In this document: positions 8,050 to 15,869 of the stretch, in pieces
Numbering within the stretch: position 1 is the stretch's first letter
How the letters are laid out: the number at the start of each line of letters is the position of its first letter
NCBI GenBank assembly: GCA_964405405.1
Contig: CAYONT010000023.1
Location: 1-35,177, forward strand
Reading direction: 5' to 3'
DNA: 35,177 bases
DNA from: CAMCYM01 sp964405405
GTDB taxonomy: Bacteria; Bacteroidota; Bacteroidia; Flavobacteriales_D; Sanyastnellaceae
Program-made: the position numbers and the translations under genes
Notes under the pieces: generated by a model
What the model was told of the DNA's origin: nothing
The model's input: only the letters and a program-made list of their open reading frames with translations
Databases searched by the model: none

Positions 8050-9729
8050 ATGTGCTCCATTGCTGCCCTGCTGAATGCCCAAGCCACTGATGCTGCTGAC
8101 CGTGCTCAAGTTTTGGCGGTTTCCAAGCTCCAACGCCACCGGGGGCCAGACTGGAGTGGCATCTTCCAGGACAGCCATGCGGTCATTGCCCATGAGCGTT
8201 TGGCCATTGTCGATGTGACAAGTGGGGCCCAGCCGCTTCGGGATCCGGACACGGGGGCGGTGCTCGCCGTGAATGGGGAAATCTACAACCACAAGGCACT
8301 CCGGTCTGGAGAGGGGGCGGAATTCCCTTACCAAACGGGAAGCGACTGTGAGGTGATTCTCGCGCTGTACCGCAAGCATGGAGCGGCATGTGTCCAGCAC
8401 CTCCACGGAATGTTCGCGTTCGTATTGTACAATCCGGAGAATGGCTCTTGGCTCATCGGCCGGGATCCGATCGGCATCATTCCACTGTATTTGGGGCATG
8501 ACGCACGGGGTCGGTTGTGGGTCGCGTCCGAGATGAAGGCACTCGCTGAGGTGTGCGTGGATGTGCAGGAGTTCCCAGCGGGTCACACTTGGTCCTCGGG
8601 TGCACCGTCTCCAGAACGGTACTTTGAGCGCGACTGGATGCATTGGGACACGTTGCCCCGAAATCCAGTCACACCCGCCGATGTTCGGGAAGCGTTGACT
8701 TCGGCTGTGCGCAGTCACCTCATGGGGGATGTTCCCTACGGATTGCTCATCAGCGGGGGATTGGATTCTTCCGTGGTAGCAGCCATTGCCATGCAGTTTG
8801 CCCGAAACCGGGTAGAGGACGATGGAGCCACCGAAGCTTGGTGGCCGCGGGTCCACAGCTTCAGCATCGGATTGCCGGGTAGTCCGGACGTTGCAGCGGC
8901 CGAGAAGGTAGCGGCGCACCTCGGTACGGTACACCACAGCTTGGGATTCACCATTCAGGAGGGCATCGATGCGCTGGAGGATGTCATTCGGCACGTGGAG
9001 ACCTACGATGTCACCACCATCCGTGCTTCCACGCCGATGTATTTGATGGCTCGCCAAATCAAAGCCATGGGCATCAAAATGGTCTTGAGTGGGGAGGGGG
9101 CCGACGAGATTTTCGGAGGCTACTTGTATTTCCATTTGGCTCCCGATGCCCGTGAGTTTCATGAAGAAACCGTCCGCAAGGTGCTGGCATTGAGCAAGTA
9201 CGATTGTTCACGTGCGAACAAATCGATGATGGCTTGGGGGATTGAAGCCCGGGTTCCGTTTTTGGACACTCCGTTCGTTGATTTTGCCATGCGGATGAAC
9301 CCGGAAGAAAAAATGGGGGGGAGAGGCAAGATCGAAAAGGCCTTGTTGCGAGAGGCTTTCCAGGATTTGCTCCCTGCGGAGGTGATTTGGAGACAAAAGG
9401 AACAATTCTCGGATGGAGTGGGCTATGGTTGGATCGATGCGTTGAAAGACCGCGCGGAGGCGGAGGTCAGCGATGAGGAAATGGCTCGGGCGGCCGTTCG
9501 GTTCCCCATCAATCCTCCCGCAACCAAGGAGGGCTATCATTATCGGAGCATCTTCGAACGGTTGTTCCCCGCTGCGGCATGTGCAGCCACAGTGCCTGGG
9601 GGCAAGTCGGTGGCCTGCAGCACCGAAAAAGCCCTGGAGTGGAGCGCTTCTTTGCAAAACGTCAATGATCCTTCCGGTCGGGCTGTGGCGGGAGTACACC
9701 AATCGGCATACCGGAGAATCTCCCAGTGA
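8050..9729 (+). CDS. asnB: Asparagine synthetase B, glutamine-hydrolysing
   Basis: It converts aspartate, glutamine and ATP to asparagine in the cytoplasm. Its 559 residues match the family length (Escherichia coli AsnB has 554). The protein starts MCSIAAL, so Cys2 becomes the N-terminal nucleophile of the class II glutaminase domain once Met is removed, which fixes the start at 8050. RHRGPDWSG, HERLAIVD and VNGEIYNH are glutaminase-domain motifs. The synthetase domain carries the PP-loop SGGLDSS at residues 235-241 and LSGEGADEIFGGYLYF. The region toward the C-terminus (EARVPFLDTPFVDFAM, then WRQKEQFSDGVGYGWID) is also canonical. It lies 57 bases after the multicopper oxidase; no clear promoter or terminator was found in that gap. 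Confidence 0.97.
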   Translation: MCSIAALLNAQATDAADRAQVLAVSKLQRHRGPDWSGIFQDSHAVIAHERLAIVDVTSGAQPLRDPDTGAVLAVNGEIYNHKALRSGEGAEFPYQTGSDCEVILALYRKHGAACVQHLHGMFAFVLYNPENGSWLIGRDPIGIIPLYLGHDARGRLWVASEMKALAEVCVDVQEFPAGHTWSSGAPSPERYFERDWMHWDTLPRNPVTPADVREALTSAVRSHLMGDVPYGLLISGGLDSSVVAAIAMQFARNRVEDDGATEAWWPRVHSFSIGLPGSPDVAAAEKVAAHLGTVHHSLGFTIQEGIDALEDVIRHVETYDVTTIRASTPMYLMARQIKAMGIKMVLSGEGADEIFGGYLYFHLAPDAREFHEETVRKVLALSKYDCSRANKSMMAWGIEARVPFLDTPFVDFAMRMNPEEKMGGRGKIEKALLREAFQDLLPAEVIWRQKEQFSDGVGYGWIDALKDRAEAEVSDEEMARAAVRFPINPPATKEGYHYRSIFERLFPAAACAATVPGGKSVACSTEKALEWSASLQNVNDPSGRAVAGVHQSAYRRISQ

Positions 9730-9770
9730 GGTTGAGGCCTACCTTCTCGCACGAATTTGGCGAGAACGTA

Positions 9771-9778
9771 TATCTTTA
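9771..9778 (+). promoter_or_regulatory. Possible -7 element of the XRE regulator gene
   Basis: TATCTTTA matches TAnnTTTG at 7 of 8 positions and lies 20 bases before the ATG at 9799, in the short gap after asnB. No well-spaced TTG was found, so this is weak. Confidence 0.3.
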
Positions 9779-9798
9779 CAACCAACAGTGGAAATGCC

Positions 9799-10197
9799 AT
9801 GGAATCCCAGACCCAATATGGATCCGGAATAGGACTGAAAATCCGCAAGGTGCGCGAGTTGCGCAACTTGACGCAGGAATCTGTGGCGGGCTCCTTGGGC
9901 ATGACCACGAGTGGATACAGCCGAATTGAGCGGGGGGAGGTCAAGATGTCACTGGAACGGTTGGAACAAATCGCCCAAGCGTTGGGCGTTCAAGCACGGG
10001 ACCTTGTGGGGTTTGATGAGAACTTCTTCTTTACGAACTACGGCCATGCCCACGACCACAGTTTCAGTGTGCATGCAGATGGTCAAGCCCTTCAACAAGT
10101 GCGCGATGCCTATGCGGCGAGGATTGCGGATTTGAAAGATGAAATCCAGTTTCTCCGCCAGTTGCTTCGCCAAAAAGAGGGAAGAAAGGAGGAATGA
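9799..10197 (+). CDS. XRE-family helix-turn-helix regulator with C-terminal coiled coil
   Basis: This is a small DNA-binding regulator of 132 residues. The Cro/C1-type helix-turn-helix spans about residues 13-67 (GLKIRKVRELRNLTQESVAG, then MTTSGYSRIERGEVKMSLERLEQIAQALGV). After a linker rich in aromatic residues and His, a C-terminal segment (about 98-132, QVRDAYAARIADLKDEIQFL) has the heptad character of a coiled coil for dimerisation. The ATG at 9799 (MESQTQYG) is preferred over an upstream TTG in the same frame because the added residues are not part of any domain. Proteins with this architecture are common in Bacteroidota, often with unknown targets. It is 69 bases downstream of asnB and converges on the PNGase F-like gene; regulation of asnB is only a guess. 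Confidence 0.88.
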   Translation: MESQTQYGSGIGLKIRKVRELRNLTQESVAGSLGMTTSGYSRIERGEVKMSLERLEQIAQALGVQARDLVGFDENFFFTNYGHAHDHSFSVHADGQALQQVRDAYAARIADLKDEIQFLRQLLRQKEGRKEE

Positions 10198-10227
10198 GGG
10201 CCATCAGCTAGCCCGAAAGAATGGAGA

Positions 10228-11418
10228 TCACTGGGAACAGGGGGGGGCGCACCGGTAGACCCAGTACAGACCGATGTTCCAGAAGTTGAACGCGTCCTCC
10301 GTGGCACGTTGGGCAGTGGGAATGGCCCAGGTCAGGGTGTGACGGCCCGGGGTCAAGGCGCCGAGTTCCAGGATGCGGGGGGCCACATGGCTTCCAGGGC
10401 ACCAATTGGAACGGGAGAGGTCGGAGGAAGCGATACGCTCCTCAGCGCCCGGTGGATTCGAGGGGTAGGGAACGGACCAAACCCCGCTCGCCGGGTTGAA
10501 TCGCCGGAAAGCGGCGCAATCATCCCGCCAGGGTGTCCAGCGATCTCGGATGGCTCCATCCAGGCTGACCACGTGTTCTTGGGGGGTAAACTCGTCTCCC
10601 CCCGCGTGCCCACCGTGCCCGGTTACCGTTGCGAACAGGGCTGATTCTGCCACGCCTTCGGGTACATCGAAGCTGACTTCCAGAGGCCGATCAGGGAAAA
10701 AAGTAGCATCCGAAGTGCCTGGTAAGAGCTTGGTGGTCAGTGCCAAAGGGATCACCCCGATGGCAGGAACGGTGTAAGGATCGGAGAGGGGATAAGCAGG
10801 GGAGGTCGCGTGGTGCGTGAGGTGGAAGGTTTGGCCTGCAGCACTCCAGGTATCCAAATACACGCCCAACCATCCGGAACTGCCCAGCCAGTGCTGCAAA
10901 TGGGTGATGTCTGCTTGCCAAACCACCTCCTCCGCCCATTGGGGCACGTAGACGGGGCGGATGCTGTCCACCTTGGGCCGATCGTTGAAATGTCCGACGC
11001 CGAAGGGGGTGATGAAGCGGAGCAACTCGATCGGGATGGGCGCGGGACCTGCCCCAGATTCTTCTCGAGCAGCAGCCAGAAAGGCGGGACCGTCTTCTGC
11101 CGGAAGCGCGAAAACGGTTCCACTCTTGTCCCACGGGTCGCCAGCGGATTGCAATTGCATCCGAATGAAGGTGTTGCTTCCGGGTTCTGCTTCCGGCCAT
11201 TCGATTGGCCGCAGGAGAAGCCTGCCACCATCCAACCGTAGCCAGCCGTCTTCTTCTTGGGGTCCGTCCGGCGCAAACCGAATGTGGGTAGGTGGGGCGA
11301 TCTCGGTGGTGTAGGTCCGGGGCCCACCCCAGGTGGTCGTGGACGGTAGGACCTGGGCCTTCAGCCCGACGGTGCATCCGATGACACAACCGATCAAAAT
11401 CAAGCGGATCCGCAGCAT
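10228..11418 (-). CDS. Secreted peptide-N-glycosidase F-like protein
   Basis: PNGase F cleaves the amide bond between N-glycans and asparagine. The 396-residue protein starts with a signal peptide (MLRIRLILIGCVIGCTVGLKAQ). The C-terminal half carries sequence typical of the PNGase F double jelly-roll: GHGGH (267-271) followed by DEF, a WRDDC segment (Cys301), and SNWCPGSHVAP (Cys340), then GRHTLTWAIP and FWNIGLYWVY at the end. The N-terminal half has RFITPFGVGHFND and VWQADITHL, consistent with the first domain. Catalytic residues could not be confirmed by eye. It is the second gene of a minus-strand operon, starting 4 bases after the stop of the cysteine-module protein upstream. No T9SS sorting domain is visible, so it may remain in the periplasm. 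It could instead be a non-enzymatic relative. Confidence 0.72.
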   Translation of the reverse strand: MLRIRLILIGCVIGCTVGLKAQVLPSTTTWGGPRTYTTEIAPPTHIRFAPDGPQEEDGWLRLDGGRLLLRPIEWPEAEPGSNTFIRMQLQSAGDPWDKSGTVFALPAEDGPAFLAAAREESGAGPAPIPIELLRFITPFGVGHFNDRPKVDSIRPVYVPQWAEEVVWQADITHLQHWLGSSGWLGVYLDTWSAAGQTFHLTHHATSPAYPLSDPYTVPAIGVIPLALTTKLLPGTSDATFFPDRPLEVSFDVPEGVAESALFATVTGHGGHAGGDEFTPQEHVVSLDGAIRDRWTPWRDDCAAFRRFNPASGVWSVPYPSNPPGAEERIASSDLSRSNWCPGSHVAPRILELGALTPGRHTLTWAIPTAQRATEDAFNFWNIGLYWVYRCAPPCSQ

Positions 11419-11422
11419 GGTG

Positions 11423-13210
11423 TCATCGAATCATGGGTGGAATGCGCAAGCGGAATCTTTCTCCCCGCTGGGATTCAACTCCCAACAGGGTCCACTGGGG
11501 GCCGGAATCGGGCAAGGAAACGACGTACTGCGCGCCTTCCGATGCCCTCCCGGTTGCCCAACAACGGCCCGTTAGGTCCCACAGCCCCCAGGTCCAGCTG
11601 CCCGAATCGGAGGGAGGAAGCAAGGTGATTTCATGCGTTCCCGGGCCGGGCGTCCAACGCCATACCCATTGCGGATTCTCCTCAGCGGCCCCATTGGTTG
11701 CCTCCACCTCCACGGGCAGCGCAACGGGAGCGGCAGTGCAGGTGTCGTTGGATTCCACGACTGTCAATTCCCCCCAACCGCTGGTCGTCCAGAGAACGGC
11801 AACGCTGGGACCGTTCGAAGCACCCTCAATGACTCCACCTGCGGTTACTTCCCAAGCGAGCCAGTGTCCCGGGGGAGCGATGTAGGAATAGGTCTCCGTC
11901 AGTCCCACCTGTGTGAAGCTGGGGCCTGCAATGAAGGATGTGGCCAGGAAGGTGCAAGAACCGTCGTCATCGGTCGCCTCGGGCTGGAAGTTGCAGGCAT
12001 CGGAATCCATGCAACCAGCGATTTCGAAAGGGTCGCAAACGCCGTCGCCATCCCCATCGGAAAGGCACTCTCCCGCGCAATCATAGCCCGGTTCAGGGTA
12101 CCAGCAAGGAACAAAATCCGTGTAGGCGGGTTCGTAGTTGCAGGCATCGGGATCCCCGCAACCCGGCACCTCCAGTTCATCGCAGATGCCGTCCCCATCG
12201 CCATCGTTGATACAGCCACCGCCACACTGGGAGAAGGGGGGAGGGATGCAGAATACATCCGTGGTGTCTCGGCAAGTCTCTGCATCCTTGATGGCTGCCC
12301 AATACGTTCCGGGCGGCAAACCGACCACTTGAGGCCCAGTCCAAGTCCCGGACAACCAGGCACCAGCCTCGGCATCGAAAAGGGTTACTTCCAAGGGGTC
12401 GGCACCGGCACCGTTGTCGTCAAAAGTCACCGGGGTGCCGGGAAGGAGGGCGTTCACCTCCACCGAGGTGGTCATCTGGGCGTAGTCTGTGCATGGAGGG
12501 TCGATGTGCAAAGGCGCTCCCGAGGCCACTGAGGAGCAGACGTTTTGAACCTGCCCTCCCAACAGGGCCTGGCTGACCTGAAAACAAGCCTGGAAATCGA
12601 TGGCACCGCAGGTGGTGACGTGCGCAATGGGGATGCGAAGATCGCTCCCGGCTGCCACGCCACCCAGTACGTACATGGCTACGTCTTCCATGTTGACGTT
12701 GCAGATTGCGGGCAGATTGGAGGGACCATTGATGAGCGGCAGGGTGCCAGCAATCGATGTTCCCGGGTGGTGATCGATCGTGAAATAACTGTCGTAGGCC
12801 AATTCCGGAAAAAGGGAAGAAAACGGCCATTCCGTGTTGTTCCAAACGGAGCTACCATAAGGGTGCTCGAAGCACCCACATGGCGCTTCAACGGTCCAAG
12901 GAGGGGAGATGGAATTGCCACTGTTGAGTGCATACACAGCCTGCAGGCGATCCGCGGGCGAAGAGAAGTGGGCGTAGATCCAGTAAGAAGTGTTGCCTTG
13001 GAGCAATCCGCTGCCGTCGAATGCAGCGCCAGGACTGCCTGGAATCGATTCGGGCAAGGGGAGGGGGGCGTAAAAAGCCGTATCCACTGCGTAGGTCAGG
13101 CCCAGCCATTGCGCGCTCAAGGTCCCCAGTTCTCCCCAAGCGGCTGCCACCCACACGAACAGCGAGATCCAGGTGGTGCGCATCCAAAAGGCCAAATCTC
13201 GGTGAACCAT
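11423..13210 (-). CDS. Large secreted cysteine-module protein with probable T9SS sorting domain
   Basis: The function is not recognised. The ATG at 13210 yields a signal peptide (MVHRDLAFWMRTTWISLFVWVAAAWGE) and 595 residues; an upstream ATG at 13249 adds 13 residues and overlaps the divergent gene. Residues about 30-330 form a domain I cannot assign. Two cysteine modules follow (GCGDPDACNYEPAYTD, and GCMDSDACNFQPEATDDDGSC), separated by calcium-loop-like DGDGDGICDELE and DGDGDGVCDPFE sequences. A PKD-like segment (YSYIAPPGHWLAWEVTAGG) comes next. The last ~80 residues (HEITLLPPSDSGSWTWGLWD to RFRLRIPPMIR) look like a T9SS C-terminal sorting domain. It heads the operon with the PNGase F-like gene, only 4 bases apart, so the two may act on the same extracellular glycoprotein material; that link is inferred. 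Confidence 0.8.
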   Translation of the reverse strand: MVHRDLAFWMRTTWISLFVWVAAAWGELGTLSAQWLGLTYAVDTAFYAPLPLPESIPGSPGAAFDGSGLLQGNTSYWIYAHFSSPADRLQAVYALNSGNSISPPWTVEAPCGCFEHPYGSSVWNNTEWPFSSLFPELAYDSYFTIDHHPGTSIAGTLPLINGPSNLPAICNVNMEDVAMYVLGGVAAGSDLRIPIAHVTTCGAIDFQACFQVSQALLGGQVQNVCSSVASGAPLHIDPPCTDYAQMTTSVEVNALLPGTPVTFDDNGAGADPLEVTLFDAEAGAWLSGTWTGPQVVGLPPGTYWAAIKDAETCRDTTDVFCIPPPFSQCGGGCINDGDGDGICDELEVPGCGDPDACNYEPAYTDFVPCWYPEPGYDCAGECLSDGDGDGVCDPFEIAGCMDSDACNFQPEATDDDGSCTFLATSFIAGPSFTQVGLTETYSYIAPPGHWLAWEVTAGGVIEGASNGPSVAVLWTTSGWGELTVVESNDTCTAAPVALPVEVEATNGAAEENPQWVWRWTPGPGTHEITLLPPSDSGSWTWGLWDLTGRCWATGRASEGAQYVVSLPDSGPQWTLLGVESQRGERFRLRIPPMIR

Positions 13211-13215
13211 GGGTA

Positions 13216-13223
13216 CAAATTTG
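13216..13223 (-). promoter_or_regulatory. -7-like element of the cysteine-module/PNGase operon
   Basis: CAAATTTG on the minus strand matches TAnnTTTG at 7 of 8 positions and ends 5 bases before the ATG at 13210. It lies within the 37-base gap between divergent genes. The plus-strand gene has only a TTTG (13240-13243) at the equivalent place. Confidence 0.35.
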
Positions 13224-13247
13224 CAGGAAATGCGCGTTATTTGGCCC

Positions 13248-13775
13248 ATGAAAATTGCAACGCTTTTCCGGACAGCGCGTCAGTTGTCTTGGGCCACGGT
13301 CCTCTGCTGTGGAATGTTGGGTTGGGCCTCCGAAGCGAACGCTCAGGCACTGAATGCCCATGACAAGTCGGTCAAAAAGGCCTTGGACAAGGCGGATTTG
13401 AAGTACGAAATCGATGGGGACGGAGATTTCAAACTAATCATTCGCATTGGAGATCGGACCCAGTTGGTCTACGTTTACTCTTCGACCATTTCCTATGACG
13501 ATGTGGTGGTTCGTACCATCATGGCTCCTGCTTTGGTGGCGCCCAATTCTGATCCGTTGACCCCTGAGGTGCTGCGGATGTTGCTGGTCGACAACTTCGA
13601 GAACAAGATGGGGGCTTGGGAGATTGTGGACAAACCCGACGGTGGCATCGTGGTCCAATATGTCATCAAACCACCCCATGACATCAGCTCTGCGGATTTG
13701 CGCTCGCTGGTGGGATTTGCTGCGCAAGCTGCGGATGCCATCGAGGCGAAACTCAACGTGAACGACGACTTGTAA
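13248..13775 (+). CDS. Exported YbjN-like protein of unknown function
   Basis: The 175-residue protein has a signal peptide ending near SEANAQ, so it should reach the periplasm. The rest resembles the YbjN / type III chaperone-like fold: a short helix (VKKALDKADLKYEI), a strand pair around DGDFKLIIRIGDRTQLVYVY, the segment VVVRTIMAPAL, then PEVLRMLLVDNFENKMGAWE, and a final helix ending AADAIEAKLNVNDDL. In the cytoplasmic relatives this fold binds protein partners; an exported form has no known role. The assignment rests on the pattern of strands and helices, not on a catalytic motif. The start at 13248 is the first ATG followed by a signal peptide. A strong terminator follows the gene. Confidence 0.7.
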   Translation: MKIATLFRTARQLSWATVLCCGMLGWASEANAQALNAHDKSVKKALDKADLKYEIDGDGDFKLIIRIGDRTQLVYVYSSTISYDDVVVRTIMAPALVAPNSDPLTPEVLRMLLVDNFENKMGAWEIVDKPDGGIVVQYVIKPPHDISSADLRSLVGFAAQAADAIEAKLNVNDDL

Positions 13776-13806
13776 CCACTGCGCACAGGCGCTTTGTTCC
13801 GGTTGG

Positions 13807-13843
13807 AAAACGCGGGGCTCTCCAACGGAGGGCTCCGCGTTTT
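13807..13843 (+). terminator. Strong intrinsic terminator after the YbjN-like gene
   Basis: A 9-base-pair outer stem (AAAACGCGG with CCGCGTTTT) continues inward as GCTCTCC pairing with GGAGGGC (one G-T wobble), closed by a 3-base loop (AAC). The U-tract is built into the stem and followed by GGTTT. The A-rich 5' arm means it could work in both directions. It begins 31 bases after the stop at 13775. Confidence 0.85.
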
Positions 13844-13921
13844 GGTTTACAGAGGCCCTTTTGTGGGGGATTGCAACCTTTTTTTCAGAATGTCGTAAGG
13901 GGGGCCAGCAATTTTTTCGCC

Positions 13922-14359
13922 ATGCTGTATACCTGGCATCCCGCTTCCCGAGCTGAGCGATTGCTCGCCGAATGGATTGTACTTCATCCCGAAACTGGGG
14001 TGTTTTACCGTGTTCGCGGTGCCTTGACGGGACTGCTGGGCCACCTGCCAGTGGCACATTTCGATCGGTTGTTGGACGCCTGGGAGGACCAAGTAGGACC
14101 TCCGCGGGAGGCTGTGGCCGCCGCACGCTCCACTTGGCAACAGTTGGTACAGTTGGGTCTGGTGGTGGCCATGGCGGGAGAACCGGAGCGGGCAGAAGAG
14201 CGTTTGCTCGGTCCCTGGCCGAGTCCCGTGGAGATGGTGGTGCTATCGCGCCTCGACCGGTTCGGCGAATCCCAGGATTGGCTGGGAGACGACGGGGCAG
14301 AAACCGAGTTTACGGGGGAATTTGACTGGGATCCCCATGACCCATACGCTCCCATCTGA
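13922..14359 (+). CDS. Hypothetical protein with acidic C-terminus
   Basis: I do not recognise this 145-residue protein. It starts MLYTWHPASRAERLLAEWIV at the first ATG; a longer frame opens only from a TTG at 13871. The sequence is mostly helical in character (VAHFDRLLDAWEDQVGPPRE, AARSTWQQLVQLGLVVAMAG), with no signal peptide, membrane segment or cysteine pair. The last 35 residues are acidic and aromatic (DWLGDDGAETEFTGEFDWD, ending DPHDPYAPI). It has its own upstream gap after the terminator and ends 10 bases before the convergent oxygenase gene. Codon use looks like that of its neighbours, which supports it being real. Confidence 0.6.
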   Translation: MLYTWHPASRAERLLAEWIVLHPETGVFYRVRGALTGLLGHLPVAHFDRLLDAWEDQVGPPREAVAAARSTWQQLVQLGLVVAMAGEPERAEERLLGPWPSPVEMVVLSRLDRFGESQDWLGDDGAETEFTGEFDWDPHDPYAPI

Positions 14360-14369
14360 GGGTGGCGTT

Positions 14370-14963
14370 TCAGCGGAGCCAGCCCGTGATGCTGCGGCGC
14401 TCTTTCTTGCCCGGAAGTACTTCGTGTTCCAATTCTTCGCTGCGAAACATCACTGTCCTGCCCCAACGGGGTAAGATATGAACGGGCCCTTTGTCCGTGT
14501 AGAGCGCGAGATGTCCGCCATCTTCATCCGTCCAATCGGGGTTGAGGTAGGTGATCACAGAAATGACCCGGGAACGACCCCCACGAAACTGATCCAAGTG
14601 GCGGGCATAAAAAGCACCGGGAGGATAACAGGCGCTGTGGAATTCCCCCCCGCGGATCGAAGTGAAACAGGTTCTGTTGAGGTGTTGCCACCAAGCCTCC
14701 AATTTTGACAGATAGGCCAGCTGGGCTGGGTGTTGCGGTGTATTGGGCCACCAAGCGATTTTGTCAGACCGAATCTCAGCCCGGATTTGTTCTTCCAAGC
14801 CCCGGCCGATGTGCGCGGACCGCAGCACACCCGCAGACTGTTCTTGGATCAGCTGGTCGTGCAAGGGTTCGAGGATGGCATCATCCATCCAACCTTGTAA
14901 GTCGATGTATTGATCGGTGAGCAGTTGATCGACCCAAGCATCGAAGTCCGTTGGAAGAGGCAT
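14370..14963 (-). CDS. 2-oxoglutarate/Fe(II)-dependent oxygenase, prolyl 4-hydroxylase-like
   Basis: It is a cytoplasmic dioxygenase that would hydroxylate a substrate using 2-oxoglutarate, oxygen and ferrous iron. In its 197 residues the iron triad is visible: His122 and Asp124 in YARHLDQF and His180 in EELEHEV. Arg190 in RRSITGWLR should bind 2-oxoglutarate. The strand between them (SRVISVITYLNPDW, then GGHLALYTD) is typical of the prolyl 4-hydroxylase/EGLN-like group. The substrate is unknown; protein side chains such as ribosomal or elongation-factor prolines are common for relatives. It is the last of three minus-strand genes, 15 bases after the ATP-cone nuclease, so it is probably co-transcribed with AMP nucleosidase. 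Confidence 0.87.
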   Translation of the reverse strand: MPLPTDFDAWVDQLLTDQYIDLQGWMDDAILEPLHDQLIQEQSAGVLRSAHIGRGLEEQIRAEIRSDKIAWWPNTPQHPAQLAYLSKLEAWWQHLNRTCFTSIRGGEFHSACYPPGAFYARHLDQFRGGRSRVISVITYLNPDWTDEDGGHLALYTDKGPVHILPRWGRTVMFRSEELEHEVLPGKKERRSITGWLR

Positions 14964-14978
14964 GTCAGCTGGGTGAAC

Positions 14979-15869
14979 TCAGTTTCCGTCATCCGACCCC
15001 GTGGTGGAGCAGATGCCCTTGGCTTCTTCCAGAACGCGGGTCCATTTGTTCCGGGCAATTCCACCGTGCTCCAGCACCTGGGTGTTCAGGTCCTGGCAGA
15101 GCACCACGCCATGTTGCAAGATCCCGCGTTTCTCGGCTTTGTTGAGTGAAGTCAGGCAAGTGATGGGGTGAAATCCGCTTTCGTCAATCCAATCCTTGAT
15201 GCTGCCTCCTGCGGGTTGGTCCCAACCCACGAGGTGGAGCCCCGAACAGGTGCCGTATTGAATCGCATCGCTCGAAAAACGGGTGTTGGTGACGATCCAG
15301 CCTGTGATGTCCTTTTTTGCATGGCTCTCCCCCGCGTGCTCCGATAGCCAACGATCGCGTAGGTCGTTGAACCGGGCGTGGAAATAGAGCGGGACTTGGA
15401 CATTGTTCTTCCGTGCAACGTCCCGGTGGAATTTGCACTCCGCTATGCGTACCTCGCGATCTCGCTGTGCCCAAACATCCACCTCGTGGGAGACACAACG
15501 ACCCGGCACCACGGTTCCCACCCGGGTGTCGAAACCCTGGTGGTCGAGCAAAGCTGCGATGAAATGCTCGAAGGGGTAACCGGTGGGACCCAGTTCGAGA
15601 ATGGCCCGTTTGAGCTTGTATTTTCCGGCTACGGGCCGGGACTTTTGGCGCAAGCGCCCGAATGCACGTTGGTAAATCTGTCGCGTACTCCATCCCGGCT
15701 GAATCTCCGACTCAATTTGGGCCACGATGTCCTCGATGAGTTGGGCTTTGGCTCCTGAACGTTGGAGGGAACGGCGGAGTTTGGCCTGTTCATAAGGCGC
15801 AGTTTCTCCGTTGGATTTGGTGATGAGGATCACTTCAGCGCCACTTGAGATGCTTGATGGATCGCCCAT
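14979..15869 (-). CDS. ATP-cone domain fused to an Mrr-type PD-(D/E)xK nuclease domain
   Basis: The 296-residue protein has two parts. Residues about 14-95 (LITKSNGETAPYEQAKLRRS to KSRPVAGKYKLKRAILELGP) match the ATP-cone, the nucleotide-sensing module best known from ribonucleotide reductase and NrdR. Residues about 97-215 (GYPFEHFIAALLDHQGFDT, then HEVDVWA and IAECKFH) match restriction endonuclease-like Mrr domains, with the acidic D and E-x-K metal-binding residues present. The C-terminal third is unassigned and contains several Cys and His. The ATG at 15869 overlaps the AMP nucleosidase gene by 35 bases. An alternative GTG at 15833 would start just after that gene's stop and still keep both domains. 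DNA cleavage gated by nucleotide state is inferred; no activity is shown. Confidence 0.82.
   Translation of the reverse strand: MGDPSSISSGAEVILITKSNGETAPYEQAKLRRSLQRSGAKAQLIEDIVAQIESEIQPGWSTRQIYQRAFGRLRQKSRPVAGKYKLKRAILELGPTGYPFEHFIAALLDHQGFDTRVGTVVPGRCVSHEVDVWAQRDREVRIAECKFHRDVARKNNVQVPLYFHARFNDLRDRWLSEHAGESHAKKDITGWIVTNTRFSSDAIQYGTCSGLHLVGWDQPAGGSIKDWIDESGFHPITCLTSLNKAEKRGILQHGVVLCQDLNTQVLEHGGIARNKWTRVLEEAKGICSTTGSDDGN

Noticed and set aside
7849..9162. Open reading frame of 437 codons on the minus strand
   Set aside because: It is antisense to asnB, whose motifs are intact, and encodes no recognisable domain.
10198..10227. Possible terminator between the convergent XRE and PNGase F-like genes
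   Set aside because: The GGGC/GCCC stem is only four base pairs and has no T-run on either strand.
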